A stretch of DNA of 14,447 bases, from positions 1 through 14,447 of the forward strand of contig CALLAG010000115.1 in the NCBI GenBank assembly GCA_938002705.1, given 5' to 3'. This document shows positions 1 to 8,022 of this stretch, in pieces (position 1 is the stretch's first letter; every line of letters begins with the position of its first letter). The notes under the pieces were generated by a model, which was given only the letters and a program-made list of their open reading frames with translations, searched no databases and was not told where the DNA came from. This stretch comes from an uncultured Saprospiraceae bacterium. Lineage in GTDB: Bacteria > Bacteroidota > Bacteroidia > Chitinophagales > Saprospiraceae. Position numbers and translations under genes: made by a program.

Positions 1-68
1 TTTGGGCTGGTTTTTGCCATCAAAATTTCTAAATTCACATAATTAAGACTTTCCTAAAAAAACATACA

Positions 69-914
69 ATGACATTACGTTACCTAATATACCTCTTGCT
101 TACAACAATCATAGCAAGCTCATGCTCTGATTATGAGAACAACATCTACATCAACGAAGATGGCTCAGGCAAGATCACCATGAGATACGATGCCAGTGAG
201 ATGCTCGCCATGATGGAAATGATGAAAGGCATGGAAGAAGGAACCGAGCAGGAAAACGAGGAACAAGAAATGGATGAAGAGATGGACATCGAAGCTGATG
301 GCTTAGGAGCTATAATGGATGGTCTCGGCAATCCTTCTAATTTGAAGGATATAGATTCTACATTCACATTCTATGATGTAATGCCAGACTCCCTTATGCA
401 AGCGGTAGAAGATCCAGAACTGCTTAAGAAAGTCTCTATGACTATCAATACGAATAAGACTAATATGACAGCTATTATGGGGATGGACATGCAATATGAT
501 AACTTGGATCAGCTCCAAGACATATTTGAGACTATGAAAGTCTTAGGCGACAACACCGATTCTGAAGAGAGCAAATTAGGTAACTTCAAAGAACTAATAA
601 GAAACTACGATGCCGATCTTAAGAAAGGAATAGTCATCTTGCCGGAGCAAGACTTCTCAGGAGACCTCGGAGGAGATATGGGTAATGAAGACATCGACTT
701 CTCTAATATGTCAGAAGAAGAAGCGGGCATGATGCAGATGATGTTTGGCAATTCTGGATTTGTGACAACACTACATCTCCCTGGAGAAGTGATCTCATGT
801 GATGATGCTGAAGCAACCATAGAAGGCAACACCGTTACAATCAGAGATGATTACATGACACTTATGAAAGACCAAAAAATGAAAGCACGTACTGTGAAAT
901 ATAAAGTAAAATAG
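69..914 (+). CDS. Met-rich acidic lipoprotein, function unknown
   Basis: This is a 281-residue predicted lipoprotein that I cannot assign to a named gene. Residues 1-18 form a signal peptide: short N-terminus with Arg4, hydrophobic stretch 5-16, then ASS before Cys19, a lipidation site of somewhat loose lipobox type. The mature start CSDYEN is Ser/acidic, which in Bacteroidota can act as a surface-export signal (inference). After an INEDGSG segment (about 28-34), the region 45-75 is dense in Met and Glu (MLAMMEMMKGM, then EEQEMDEEMD). Met totals 28 of 281 (10%), with a second cluster GMMQMM around 222. The C-terminal third looks beta-rich and ends in basic residues. The 'DGSG...D.S.M' start recalls Bacteroidota lipoproteins with a conserved Gly/Asp N-terminal motif, but that is a loose resemblance. 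The ATG at 69 follows an A-rich leader (ctaaaaaaacatacaATG), normal for this phylum. The gene stands alone, converges on the large secreted-protein gene, and has its own terminator. Confidence 0.8.
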   Translation: MTLRYLIYLLLTTIIASSCSDYENNIYINEDGSGKITMRYDASEMLAMMEMMKGMEEGTEQENEEQEMDEEMDIEADGLGAIMDGLGNPSNLKDIDSTFTFYDVMPDSLMQAVEDPELLKKVSMTINTNKTNMTAIMGMDMQYDNLDQLQDIFETMKVLGDNTDSEESKLGNFKELIRNYDADLKKGIVILPEQDFSGDLGGDMGNEDIDFSNMSEEEAGMMQMMFGNSGFVTTLHLPGEVISCDDAEATIEGNTVTIRDDYMTLMKDQKMKARTVKYKVK

Positions 915-938
915 AGCAAACTACAATTGTTAATACAG

Positions 939-969
939 AGACTTCAACGCTATGTTGAGGTCTTTTTTT
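939..969 (+). terminator. Intrinsic terminator of the lipoprotein gene
   Basis: AGACTTCAAC (939-948) pairs with GTTGAGGTCT (954-963) around a GCTAT loop, giving a 10-bp stem with one G-U pair. Seven T residues (963-969) follow on the + strand. It begins 25 nt after the lipoprotein stop. On the - strand no T-run follows the stem, so it should not stop the convergent gene efficiently. Confidence 0.9.
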
Positions 970-1006
970 AGTTTTAACTATAAATATAAACCGCTATTGA
1001 CCTAAT

Positions 1007-4000
1007 TTAAATTTTAATAAATTTTCTAATTACAGTTGATCCATTTTCAGTTTTTATTAATAATATTTTTACTCCCGGGTTCATCCACTCTATGTCAAAA
1101 TCATACGTAAAGTCAAGAAAAGGATATTCAACAATCCGACCCACTGAATTATATATTGTAATACTTTCGATACTACTATTTGGACTCTCAATGTTTAGTC
1201 TATTGGATGTTGGATTTGGGAATACTCTTAAGTCAATATTCGACTCTTCAGTAACGTCACTAACTACACAATCTACACTGTCATCAGGTAACCATGTCAA
1301 ATTAATATACACCAAAGAATCGCATCCCTCAATAGAAACAAATTCTTCAATGTAATCTCCTTCTTCATAATAGCCATTATAGTTCTCTCCAGGACATATG
1401 GATACGCTATCTATCGAAAATATTAAATCTTCTTGTCTAATTACTCTTGTAACTATAGAGTCACACCCTATAAACGTAGCTAACGTATCGATAATAGTTC
1501 CTGTTACTATTCCATTGTAGCTTTCACCATAACAAAGATCGATAGTATCTTGAGAGAATGAGACATCAGCATTCTCTATTATAAGGTTATAGTATGAGGT
1601 ACATCTGCTTGGAAGTATTATTATAGTATCCGAATATAACCCAGCTACAGAATAGCCATTATATGTCTCTCCTGGACAAAGGGTTATGTGCTCATCGACA
1701 TTCTCTACTTCAACGACTCGAACATTGACGGTTCTATAAATACACCTGGATTGTGTAACAATAGTATCTAAATAGACACCTGATTCAAAATAACCTTGAA
1801 TCGTATCACCTTGGCAAAGAATTAACTCTTCCGTCCTTTCTTCAGGCTTATGAAATCTCACCGAATATCTCAAAACAGAATCGCATCCAAAAGAAGTAAT
1901 TAAAGTATCGAAGAGTTGAAAATCATCAATGCGTCCAAGATAACTGTCGCCCTCACAAAAATACATCTGTATATATGATGAAACATAGGACGGATGAATT
2001 CTCAAATCCAACATACTTATAGAATCGCATCCAGCAGAAGATTTCAATATATCATAGTAAACACCTGTCTCATTATAATCAGAATAACTCTCTCCCTGAC
2101 ATAACTCTATAAGCTCAATTGTACTTTCAGGTAGTCCACACTCCTGACCTATCTTACACTTAGCAAAATTAGTTATGATAGGATAATTGTAATCAAAATA
2201 TATGGCAGATACAGAATTAAATTCATAGTCCAAATTAGGAAGTTCTTTATGATTTATCTTAAATCTGACGAATCCATGAGAGGCATTTTCATTAGTTGTA
2301 CTATCTGGTAGCATAATGTCATCAAACATAAATACCAATTCTCCAACGTCATTAAAACCTGGAATTAGATCATGACTTGAACCCAATATCTGAAGTGTAT
2401 TTAGATCTAAATAGGAATCTATCTGAACTCGAATCTTAGCATCGAATGCAGTATCATTGCCTGTATTCTGGAACCTTATGTGATATGTTTGTTCTTCGTT
2501 CGCAGCCATATTATAAGCTTCCCATGATCTTGAGTTAAATACTCTCATGTCATTAGGGTCATAAGGTCCAGTATTCAATTTGTATTCTGTGGCTTGCTTT
2601 GGTGAGGATATTTGACAGCAATTATTAGAGAACAACTCATAGCTAACCCTATGCTGATAACCTAAAGGTGCAGATGCTGAGACATTAACCTTAAAACTAA
2701 ATCTATCACTTTCTGTAACCTTAAGCTCTTCTAAGCGCAATCTAAGAATACTGTCATTAAGCATCTCAAATACAGAAGGATTAAAGTCAAAAGCTTCATA
2801 ATACTTATCCAAAGTAATATCAATGTATGAATCTATGTTTTTCTCATTTCCGATATTTTCAACTTCTACATAGTAAGTAGATGATCTACCCCTTCTTATA
2901 AGTGCAGTAGAAATATCTATTTTCAAATCTGAACAAAGTTCATCAGAACTAATACCTATATTTTGTATATACTCCTGATCATCCGTATCAATATTTATTT
3001 CATACTCCTCTTGACATACATTCCACCGTGAAGAAGTTGGATACACCTCTAATGTATAAGTCCCTTTGGGTACATGAAAATTGTACTTTCCGTTAATAGA
3101 AAATGTTCTTAAAATGTTTCCATTTCCCGTAAGGGTGAATTGCCACGAATTCTGATCGAAGACTTCATTATTATCCATAGTACAATCACCATCTTGATCT
3201 AAATACAATTCTCCACTTATAGTCTGAGAATAAAACAAAAGACTGTCTATACGATACAAATCATTCTTAGCTTTTAGATATAAATTCCCAGAGCCATTAG
3301 ATTGATACTGATTAATATCCGGAAGGGAAGTAATATCAATCTCAGAATAGTTACCATCCAGATTATCACGGAAATACAAATAATCTTTATTGTTCTCATA
3401 TACAAAGGTGCTATTTCTGTTTACCCCTTTAAGGATTTTACCTAATGGAGCACTTCCAACCTGATTAACTGATTGTCCCAAATCTGTTGTGAAATAACTA
3501 AACAAATCAGACCTATTAGGATGAAGATGTATTAAGCTATCGTCTATCGGTAATATCTGAAAATCATATTTAGATCCGCCTATCCCGAGGTCCTCATGCT
3601 CCCATAAATACTGAATTTCTCCACTTATACTATCACATTGCCCTATAGTATTATCAGATAGAAAAAATGGAGATTCACTTATAGTATTCTCAGAATAATA
3701 GGAACAAATATCAAAGTCCTTATTCTCTATCCATGATCCTCCTTGATCTTCGGATAGAAAGGAGTATGAACCAGTTAACCCCCCAGCGGATGTATTGACA
3801 AATATTATATCTCCAACTGAAAACAGGAATGATGGAAAACTTATTATGGGTGTATACATTGTTCCTACATCTACTCCGTACAATCCATGAGGCCTTACTA
3901 CCACGGAATTATTCTCAGATTCTTGATGGTAGAAATTCAATGTACCCAAAAGGATCAAATCATCATCATGCTTAAATTTAAAATCTAAAATATTATCTCC

Positions 4001-5065
4001 CTGAAGTTCTAACTGGAACCATGTATTGCCATCGTCAGCAGACCTATACAAATTATAACCAGTATTACAAGCCAACGAACCTTCTTGCGATAAGATGAAA
4101 TTTTCTATTGTAAAATACTCTCTCTTAAGATCAGGAGTTACATCAATAAAATTCTCTCCTGTGATATCTGATAGGTCTAAAATTTTAGAATTTGTATTTA
4201 AGAATAACTTCTCACCATTCGTTGTCAAATCTCCGATGACGCCTATTTCTATATCTTTAAATTCACCAGTCAGGTAATTATATACACCTAAATTATAGCC
4301 TTTGAATGAATAGATTATATATTCTTTGAATATGATTAAGTCATTGAAATATGTACTACCGAAAATAAATTCGCCACCATAAGCAAATTCCAGATTACTA
4401 CCAGTTCCATCTGCGCCTCCATAATTTTGAGCAATTGTATAGGCCAGATGCCCTTCTTCATTGACCTGAAAGAATCTATATGCTCTATTATTATATAAAG
4501 GTGATGATTGATCTAATAAATTAAAACTCTTATCATATGTTCTTATAGTAGTACTTGCACTAATCATTGTATCCCCAACAACATAATATGATGAATCATC
4601 TGCTCTAATTTCTGTTACAATAAAATTTGAAATCTCTCCTTTCTTAATAAAAGTTTGGCCATAATCATCTGAAACATAAAAATCTGGAGCCGTATAGAAA
4701 AGTATTTCGTCCTTATAAATATTGACTTTCCCATACTCATTTGGTAGGTCAATCTTCTCCCATATGTTATCCGTATACGCATATAGGCCTGCATCAGTCC
4801 GAATGACTGGCGTACTGTCATCAAAGAAACATTTCTCATAAATAAATAAAGAATCAGGAAAGAAAAGTGGCGTCCACTCCAAGCCTTGATTTTCTGAAAG
4901 AAGGACCTCGTTATTATCTAACAGTATGAGCCAATTGCCATTAGGTGCTACTTCAAAACCATCTATACGAAGTTCATTAAATGGACCTAACTGTTGCACA
5001 TTGAGCTCTTGACTATAAACTATAGTTGCATTAATCGATAGTAAAAATATTATAATTTTATACAT
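1007..5065 (-). CDS. Large T9SS-secreted multidomain beta-propeller protein
   Basis: This is a 1352-residue extracellular protein of unknown ligand. Residues 1-18 are a Sec signal peptide (MYKIIIFLLSINATIVYS). The region of about 20-610 looks like a beta-propeller with Asp-box motifs (SxDxGxTW type): SENQGLEW 57-64, SDDYGQTF 132-139, SADDGNTW 342-349, SEDQGGSW 438-445. Residues 615-700 resemble an SdrD-B/carboxypeptidase-regulatory-like beta-sandwich. They carry an EF-hand-like calcium loop, D623-D625-D627-T629-D631-E634. Residues 705-825 look like a DUF11-like Ig-type domain. Residues 833-968 match the DUF7619 pattern I recall (DPND, IRFQNTGNDTAF, LPDSTTNENASHGFV, IYFDYNYPIITN). Six Cys-pair repeats cover 984-1266. 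Residues 1277-1352 form a T9SS type A sorting domain starting LRVFPNPTSNRL, so export through the outer membrane and removal of this tail are expected. It starts 63 nt below ilvA on the same strand, but nothing links it to amino acid synthesis. Adhesion or surface scaffolding is a guess. Confidence 0.88.
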   Translation of the reverse strand: MYKIIIFLLSINATIVYSQELNVQQLGPFNELRIDGFEVAPNGNWLILLDNNEVLLSENQGLEWTPLFFPDSLFIYEKCFFDDSTPVIRTDAGLYAYTDNIWEKIDLPNEYGKVNIYKDEILFYTAPDFYVSDDYGQTFIKKGEISNFIVTEIRADDSSYYVVGDTMISASTTIRTYDKSFNLLDQSSPLYNNRAYRFFQVNEEGHLAYTIAQNYGGADGTGSNLEFAYGGEFIFGSTYFNDLIIFKEYIIYSFKGYNLGVYNYLTGEFKDIEIGVIGDLTTNGEKLFLNTNSKILDLSDITGENFIDVTPDLKREYFTIENFILSQEGSLACNTGYNLYRSADDGNTWFQLELQGDNILDFKFKHDDDLILLGTLNFYHQESENNSVVVRPHGLYGVDVGTMYTPIISFPSFLFSVGDIIFVNTSAGGLTGSYSFLSEDQGGSWIENKDFDICSYYSENTISESPFFLSDNTIGQCDSISGEIQYLWEHEDLGIGGSKYDFQILPIDDSLIHLHPNRSDLFSYFTTDLGQSVNQVGSAPLGKILKGVNRNSTFVYENNKDYLYFRDNLDGNYSEIDITSLPDINQYQSNGSGNLYLKAKNDLYRIDSLLFYSQTISGELYLDQDGDCTMDNNEVFDQNSWQFTLTGNGNILRTFSINGKYNFHVPKGTYTLEVYPTSSRWNVCQEEYEINIDTDDQEYIQNIGISSDELCSDLKIDISTALIRRGRSSTYYVEVENIGNEKNIDSYIDITLDKYYEAFDFNPSVFEMLNDSILRLRLEELKVTESDRFSFKVNVSASAPLGYQHRVSYELFSNNCCQISSPKQATEYKLNTGPYDPNDMRVFNSRSWEAYNMAANEEQTYHIRFQNTGNDTAFDAKIRVQIDSYLDLNTLQILGSSHDLIPGFNDVGELVFMFDDIMLPDSTTNENASHGFVRFKINHKELPNLDYEFNSVSAIYFDYNYPIITNFAKCKIGQECGLPESTIELIELCQGESYSDYNETGVYYDILKSSAGCDSISMLDLRIHPSYVSSYIQMYFCEGDSYLGRIDDFQLFDTLITSFGCDSVLRYSVRFHKPEERTEELILCQGDTIQGYFESGVYLDTIVTQSRCIYRTVNVRVVEVENVDEHITLCPGETYNGYSVAGLYSDTIIILPSRCTSYYNLIIENADVSFSQDTIDLCYGESYNGIVTGTIIDTLATFIGCDSIVTRVIRQEDLIFSIDSVSICPGENYNGYYEEGDYIEEFVSIEGCDSLVYINLTWLPDDSVDCVVSDVTEESNIDLRVFPNPTSNRLNIESPNSSIESITIYNSVGRIVEYPFLDFTYDFDIEWMNPGVKILLIKTENGSTVIRKFIKI
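1268..2116 (-). repeat. Six tandem 46-48-residue Cys-pair 'GCDS' protein repeats
   Basis: The segment encodes residues 984-1266 of the secreted protein. Each unit runs 'C-x-G-(E/D)-x-Y ... Gly/Tyr-rich turn ... D-T-I ... G-C-D-S ... beta strand'. First-Cys positions are 989, 1037, 1084, 1130, 1178 and 1224 (periods 48, 47, 46, 48, 46). Second-Cys positions are 1013, 1061, 1108, 1155, 1201 and 1248, each 23-25 residues after its partner. Units 1, 2, 5 and 6 keep GCDS; units 3 and 4 have SRC instead. Pairing of the two Cys within a unit as a disulfide is inferred. The repeats are divergent in DNA, so they are old duplications rather than a recent expansion. Confidence 0.85.
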
Positions 5066-5115
5066 AACTTATGTTGGTATATCTTAATCTCTTAAGAACA
5101 CGAAAGGTAAGTTAT
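5064..5115 (-). other. Nested inverted repeats over the start of the T9SS gene
   Basis: In the 63-nt gap below ilvA, TAAGTTAT (5108-5115) and ATAACTTA (5064-5071) form an 8-bp inverted repeat separated by 36 nt. One arm covers the first two bases of the ATG of the secreted-protein gene. Nested inside are CTTAA (5083-5087) and TTAAG (5092-5096) around a 4-nt loop, 6 bp when the flanking T5082/A5097 is counted. A further AT-only 6-bp palindrome, 5114-5129, sits at the ilvA stop. None is followed by a convincing T-run, so I do not call a terminator. TACCTTTC (5102-5109 on the - strand) is one base off the Bacteroidota -7 consensus TAnnTTTG, but no well-spaced -33 element is visible. A role in start-codon occlusion or mRNA processing is only a possibility. 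Confidence 0.3.
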
Positions 5116-5128
5116 AATTATAAAATTA

Positions 5129-6394
5129 TCACACCAACATCTCAAACAACATAGGATTATTATTGATATGCTGAAAGTTGATGTTCTGATTTTTCATTCT
5201 CAAGACGAGACTATCAAAATCATTCTGATCTTGTAATTCTATACCTACTAAGGCAGGGCCTTGTTCTCTACTGCTCTTCTTGGTGTATTGGAAGTGAGCT
5301 ATATCATCATCGGGTCCTAATACATCTAAGAACTCTCTGAGTGCCCCTGCTCGCTGAGGGAAGTTAATGATGAAGTAGTGCTTCTTGCCTTCATAGAGTA
5401 GAGCACGTTCTTTGATCTCCTGAGTACGCTGTATATCATTGTTGCCACCACATATAATGATAGCAACATTTTTCCCTCTGATATCATCTGCTATATCATC
5501 CAGCGCAGATACAGAGACAGCACCTGCTGGCTCTACGACTATCGCTTCATCATTATAGAGCTTAAGTATTGTCGAGCATATTTTTCCTTCAGGTACTGTA
5601 ATACATTTGTCTACGACCTCCTTACATATCTTAAAGTTTAATTGGCCTATCTCCTTGACAGCTATACCATCTGCAAAGGTATCTATAGATTCCAATCTCA
5701 CAATTTCGTTTGCTGCAAGAGAGGTGTTAAGTGCTGCTGCACCTTCAGCTTCTACAGCTATAATTTTGGTCTTAGAGCTCAGTACTTTAAAGTAAGAACC
5801 TACACCAGATATCAATCCTCCACCACCTACTGCGACCAGTAGATAGTCTATAGTACCAGTTGCTTGATCTAATATCTCAGCACCGATCGTACCCTGACCG
5901 GCGATGACATCTGCATCATCGAATGGATGAATAAATACGGCATTGGTAATTTCCTCATCCTGACGAGCAGCAAGATAGGCATCATCATAGGTATCCCCTA
6001 CTAATACGATCTCTACCCATTCTTTACCGAATTGTCGGACCTTATTGACCTTTTGATTAGGTGTCGGACTAGGCATAAATATCTTAGCCTTCACCTTAAG
6101 ATGTGCACAAGCGAAAGCTACGCCTTGAGCATGGTTACCAGCACTGGCACAGACAACACCTTTAGACATTTCATTCTTAGATAGAGAAGAAATCTTATTA
6201 TAAGCACCACGTATCTTAAATGATCTCACTGTCTGCATATCCTCTCTCTTGAGAAAAATATTACAGTTATATTTCTCCGAGAGGTTATAGTTTTTCTGAT
6301 ATGGTGTCTTACTGACAACCTGAGATAATTGTGCTCTCGCTTCTTGTATCTTAGATACTGGAATCATCGAAGAAGTTAATACGTGCTCTTGCAT
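5129..6394 (-). CDS. ilvA: Threonine dehydratase, biosynthetic, short form
   Basis: This PLP enzyme deaminates threonine to 2-oxobutanoate, the first committed step to isoleucine, in the cytoplasm. It has 421 residues. Thr/Ser dehydratase motifs are all present: SFKIRGAY with the Schiff-base Lys60, SAGNHAQG (84-91), the phosphate-binding GGGGL (190-194) and CGGNND (315-320). Residues 336-421 are a single ACT-like regulatory domain (FIINFPQRAGALREF). This matches the about 420-residue form known from Bacillus subtilis rather than the about 510-residue E. coli form with two regulatory domains. Isoleucine feedback inhibition through this domain is expected from the family, not shown by the sequence. 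The ATG at 6394 lies 7 nt below the ilvC stop, so it is last in the ilvDBNCA unit. In-frame Met10 is an alternative start but would leave a less natural gap. Confidence 0.95.
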   Translation of the reverse strand: MQEHVLTSSMIPVSKIQEARAQLSQVVSKTPYQKNYNLSEKYNCNIFLKREDMQTVRSFKIRGAYNKISSLSKNEMSKGVVCASAGNHAQGVAFACAHLKVKAKIFMPSPTPNQKVNKVRQFGKEWVEIVLVGDTYDDAYLAARQDEEITNAVFIHPFDDADVIAGQGTIGAEILDQATGTIDYLLVAVGGGGLISGVGSYFKVLSSKTKIIAVEAEGAAALNTSLAANEIVRLESIDTFADGIAVKEIGQLNFKICKEVVDKCITVPEGKICSTILKLYNDEAIVVEPAGAVSVSALDDIADDIRGKNVAIIICGGNNDIQRTQEIKERALLYEGKKHYFIINFPQRAGALREFLDVLGPDDDIAHFQYTKKSSREQGPALVGIELQDQNDFDSLVLRMKNQNINFQHINNNPMLFEMLV

Positions 6395-6401
6395 AAGATG
6401 T

Positions 6402-7457
6402 CTATTCTCCTTTATTGTTCTGTGGTCTTAAGCCTCTTACAGTCTTACCAGTTCTCCACATTTCTGAATTTTTTAGTTCATCTAACTCTGCTTCCAGTTT
6501 TACTCTATAGTCTTCCTTGCTGTTACTGTCTATCGATAGCTGCGCTTCATGACCTGCCGCTACACTGTCATAGAGTTCTTCGAATACGGGTGCAGTTGCA
6601 TCTCTAAATTTCTTCCACCAGTCTAATGCTCCTCTCTGCGCCGTTGTAGAGCAGTTAGCATACATCCAGTCCATACCATTCTCAGCTATAAGCGGATATA
6701 GTGACTCCGTTGCCTCTTCTACTGTCTCGTTAAATGCCTCAGAAGGAGAGTGCCCTCGTTTTCTCAGTAGATCGTATTGTGCAGCAAATAAGCCTTGGAT
6801 AGCTCCCATCAATGTCCCCCTCTCACCCGTCAGATCACTATATACTTCTTTCTTAAATGTCGTCTCGAATAGATATCCTGATCCGATGCCTATCCCTAAA
6901 GCTATAACACGATCCTTAGCCTTACCTGTCGCATCTTGGAATATTGCATAAGAAGAATTTAACCCCTTACCAGCAAGAAACAATCTTCTCAGACTTGTCC
7001 CAGAACCCTTAGGTGCTGCAAGAATGACATCTACATCTGCGGGCGGAATGATGCCCGTACGTTCCTTATACGTTATCCCAAATCCATGAGAAAAATAGAG
7101 TGCTTTGCCTGGTGTCAGGTATTTCTCAAGTGTCGGCCACACAGCTATCTGTGCAGCATCAGAAAGTAAGTACTGGATTATAGTCCCTTTGTCAGCAGCT
7201 TCTTCTATACTGAATAAAGTCTCACCTGGCACAAAGCCATCGGCGACTGCCTTATCATAAGATGCTGAAGGAGATCTCTGCCCTACGATAACATTAAAAC
7301 CATTATCCTTTAGATTCAAAGCTTGACCTGGGCCTTGTACACCGTAACCGATAATTGCTATCGTCTCATCTTTGAGCACATCTCTGGCTTTCGCCAAAGG
7401 AAACTCTTCTCTCGTTACTACATTCTCATCTGTACCACCAAAATTCATTACTGCCAT
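6402..7457 (-). CDS. ilvC: Ketol-acid reductoisomerase, Ilv5-like
   Basis: This enzyme isomerises and reduces acetolactate and acetohydroxybutyrate with NADPH and Mg2+ (second step of Val/Ile synthesis). It has 351 residues. The Rossmann motif is GYGVQG (37-42), followed by a cofactor loop GQRSPSAS (59-66) whose Arg61, Ser64 and Ser66 favour NADPH. Catalytic segments are FSHGFG with His124, APKGSG with Lys150, the metal ligands D208 and E212 in SDLTGERG, and E244 in FNETVEE. The C-terminal alpha domain is single, as in class I. GPGQALNLKDNG after the Rossmann glycines, LLSDAAQ, STTAQRGALDW and the tail segment MWRTGKTVRGLRP resemble yeast Ilv5 as I recall it, more than typical class I GSQGHAHALNL enzymes. 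It starts at 7457, 14 nt below ilvN, after an A-rich leader. Met4 is a possible alternative start. Confidence 0.96.
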   Translation of the reverse strand: MAVMNFGGTDENVVTREEFPLAKARDVLKDETIAIIGYGVQGPGQALNLKDNGFNVIVGQRSPSASYDKAVADGFVPGETLFSIEEAADKGTIIQYLLSDAAQIAVWPTLEKYLTPGKALYFSHGFGITYKERTGIIPPADVDVILAAPKGSGTSLRRLFLAGKGLNSSYAIFQDATGKAKDRVIALGIGIGSGYLFETTFKKEVYSDLTGERGTLMGAIQGLFAAQYDLLRKRGHSPSEAFNETVEEATESLYPLIAENGMDWMYANCSTTAQRGALDWWKKFRDATAPVFEELYDSVAAGHEAQLSIDSNSKEDYRVKLEAELDELKNSEMWRTGKTVRGLRPQNNKGE

Positions 7458-7471
7458 AATTTGTATTTTTT

Positions 7472-7996
7472 TTATTTTTCTATTGATTTTAAATAATTAT
7501 TGAGTTGCTCCATAGGCTTGACTATGGCTACCCTTCCTGATCTTATAAATTCGAATATCCCTTTGGATTTAAATTCTTCTAACAATGCTTCTGTCTCCGA
7601 CTCGTGTCCCGTTTTCTCTACCACAATGTACTCCTGTTCTATTCTGAGGATACGAGCATTATGTTCTCTTATGAGATTCTCTACCCCGTTACCATTATAG
7701 AATTGTGAAGTAGGTATTTTATAAAGAGCTATTTCTTGATAGACGATATCTTCATTATCATAATAGAAAGCCTTGAGTACATCAACTTGCTTATCTATCT
7801 GCGCTATTAACTTTCTTACACGCTCCTTATCGATCCTTATTAATATCACAATCTTATGTATACCATCTATAGAAGAAGTAGAAGCGGTGACACTTTCTAT
7901 ATTGATATGACGTCTTGTAATTATACCTATGACTCTATGGAATATTCCAGGCTTATTTTCTGTAAATATTGTTAATGTATATTCTTGCTCTTTCAT
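7472..7996 (-). CDS. ilvN: Acetolactate synthase small (regulatory) subunit
   Basis: This is the regulatory partner of the IlvB catalytic subunit. It activates the enzyme and confers valine feedback sensitivity in characterised relatives. It has 174 residues, close to the usual 160-175. The N-terminal ACT domain (about 5-80) carries ENKPGIFHRVIGIITRRHIN (13-32), with the ligand-site Gly17 and the RR..NIES turn. The C-terminal half (about 85-165) fits the small-subunit C-terminal domain: alternating helix and strand, ending GIFEFIRSGRVAIVKP. It lies between ilvB (26 nt upstream) and ilvC (14 nt downstream), the standard ilvBNC order. No Shine-Dalgarno sequence precedes the ATG. The symbol ilvN rather than ilvH is by context. 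Confidence 0.95.
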   Translation of the reverse strand: MKEQEYTLTIFTENKPGIFHRVIGIITRRHINIESVTASTSSIDGIHKIVILIRIDKERVRKLIAQIDKQVDVLKAFYYDNEDIVYQEIALYKIPTSQFYNGNGVENLIREHNARILRIEQEYIVVEKTGHESETEALLEEFKSKGIFEFIRSGRVAIVKPMEQLNNYLKSIEK

Positions 7997-8022
7997 CTGT
8001 CTAATTTATCTAAGCCACTGGT

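Noticed and set aside
1..68. Promoter of the lipoprotein gene
   Set aside because: A TTTG at 13-16 is present, but no TAnnTTTG element lies at the right spacing within the 68 nt available.
1268..2116. CRISPR-like or DNA-level tandem array
   Set aside because: The period of about 140 nt reflects protein repeats; the DNA of the units is divergent and there are no identical short repeats with spacers.
1007..5065. The large secreted protein as a member of the branched-chain amino acid operon's function
   Set aside because: It is only a downstream neighbour on the same strand; its domains are those of surface proteins and show no metabolic motif.
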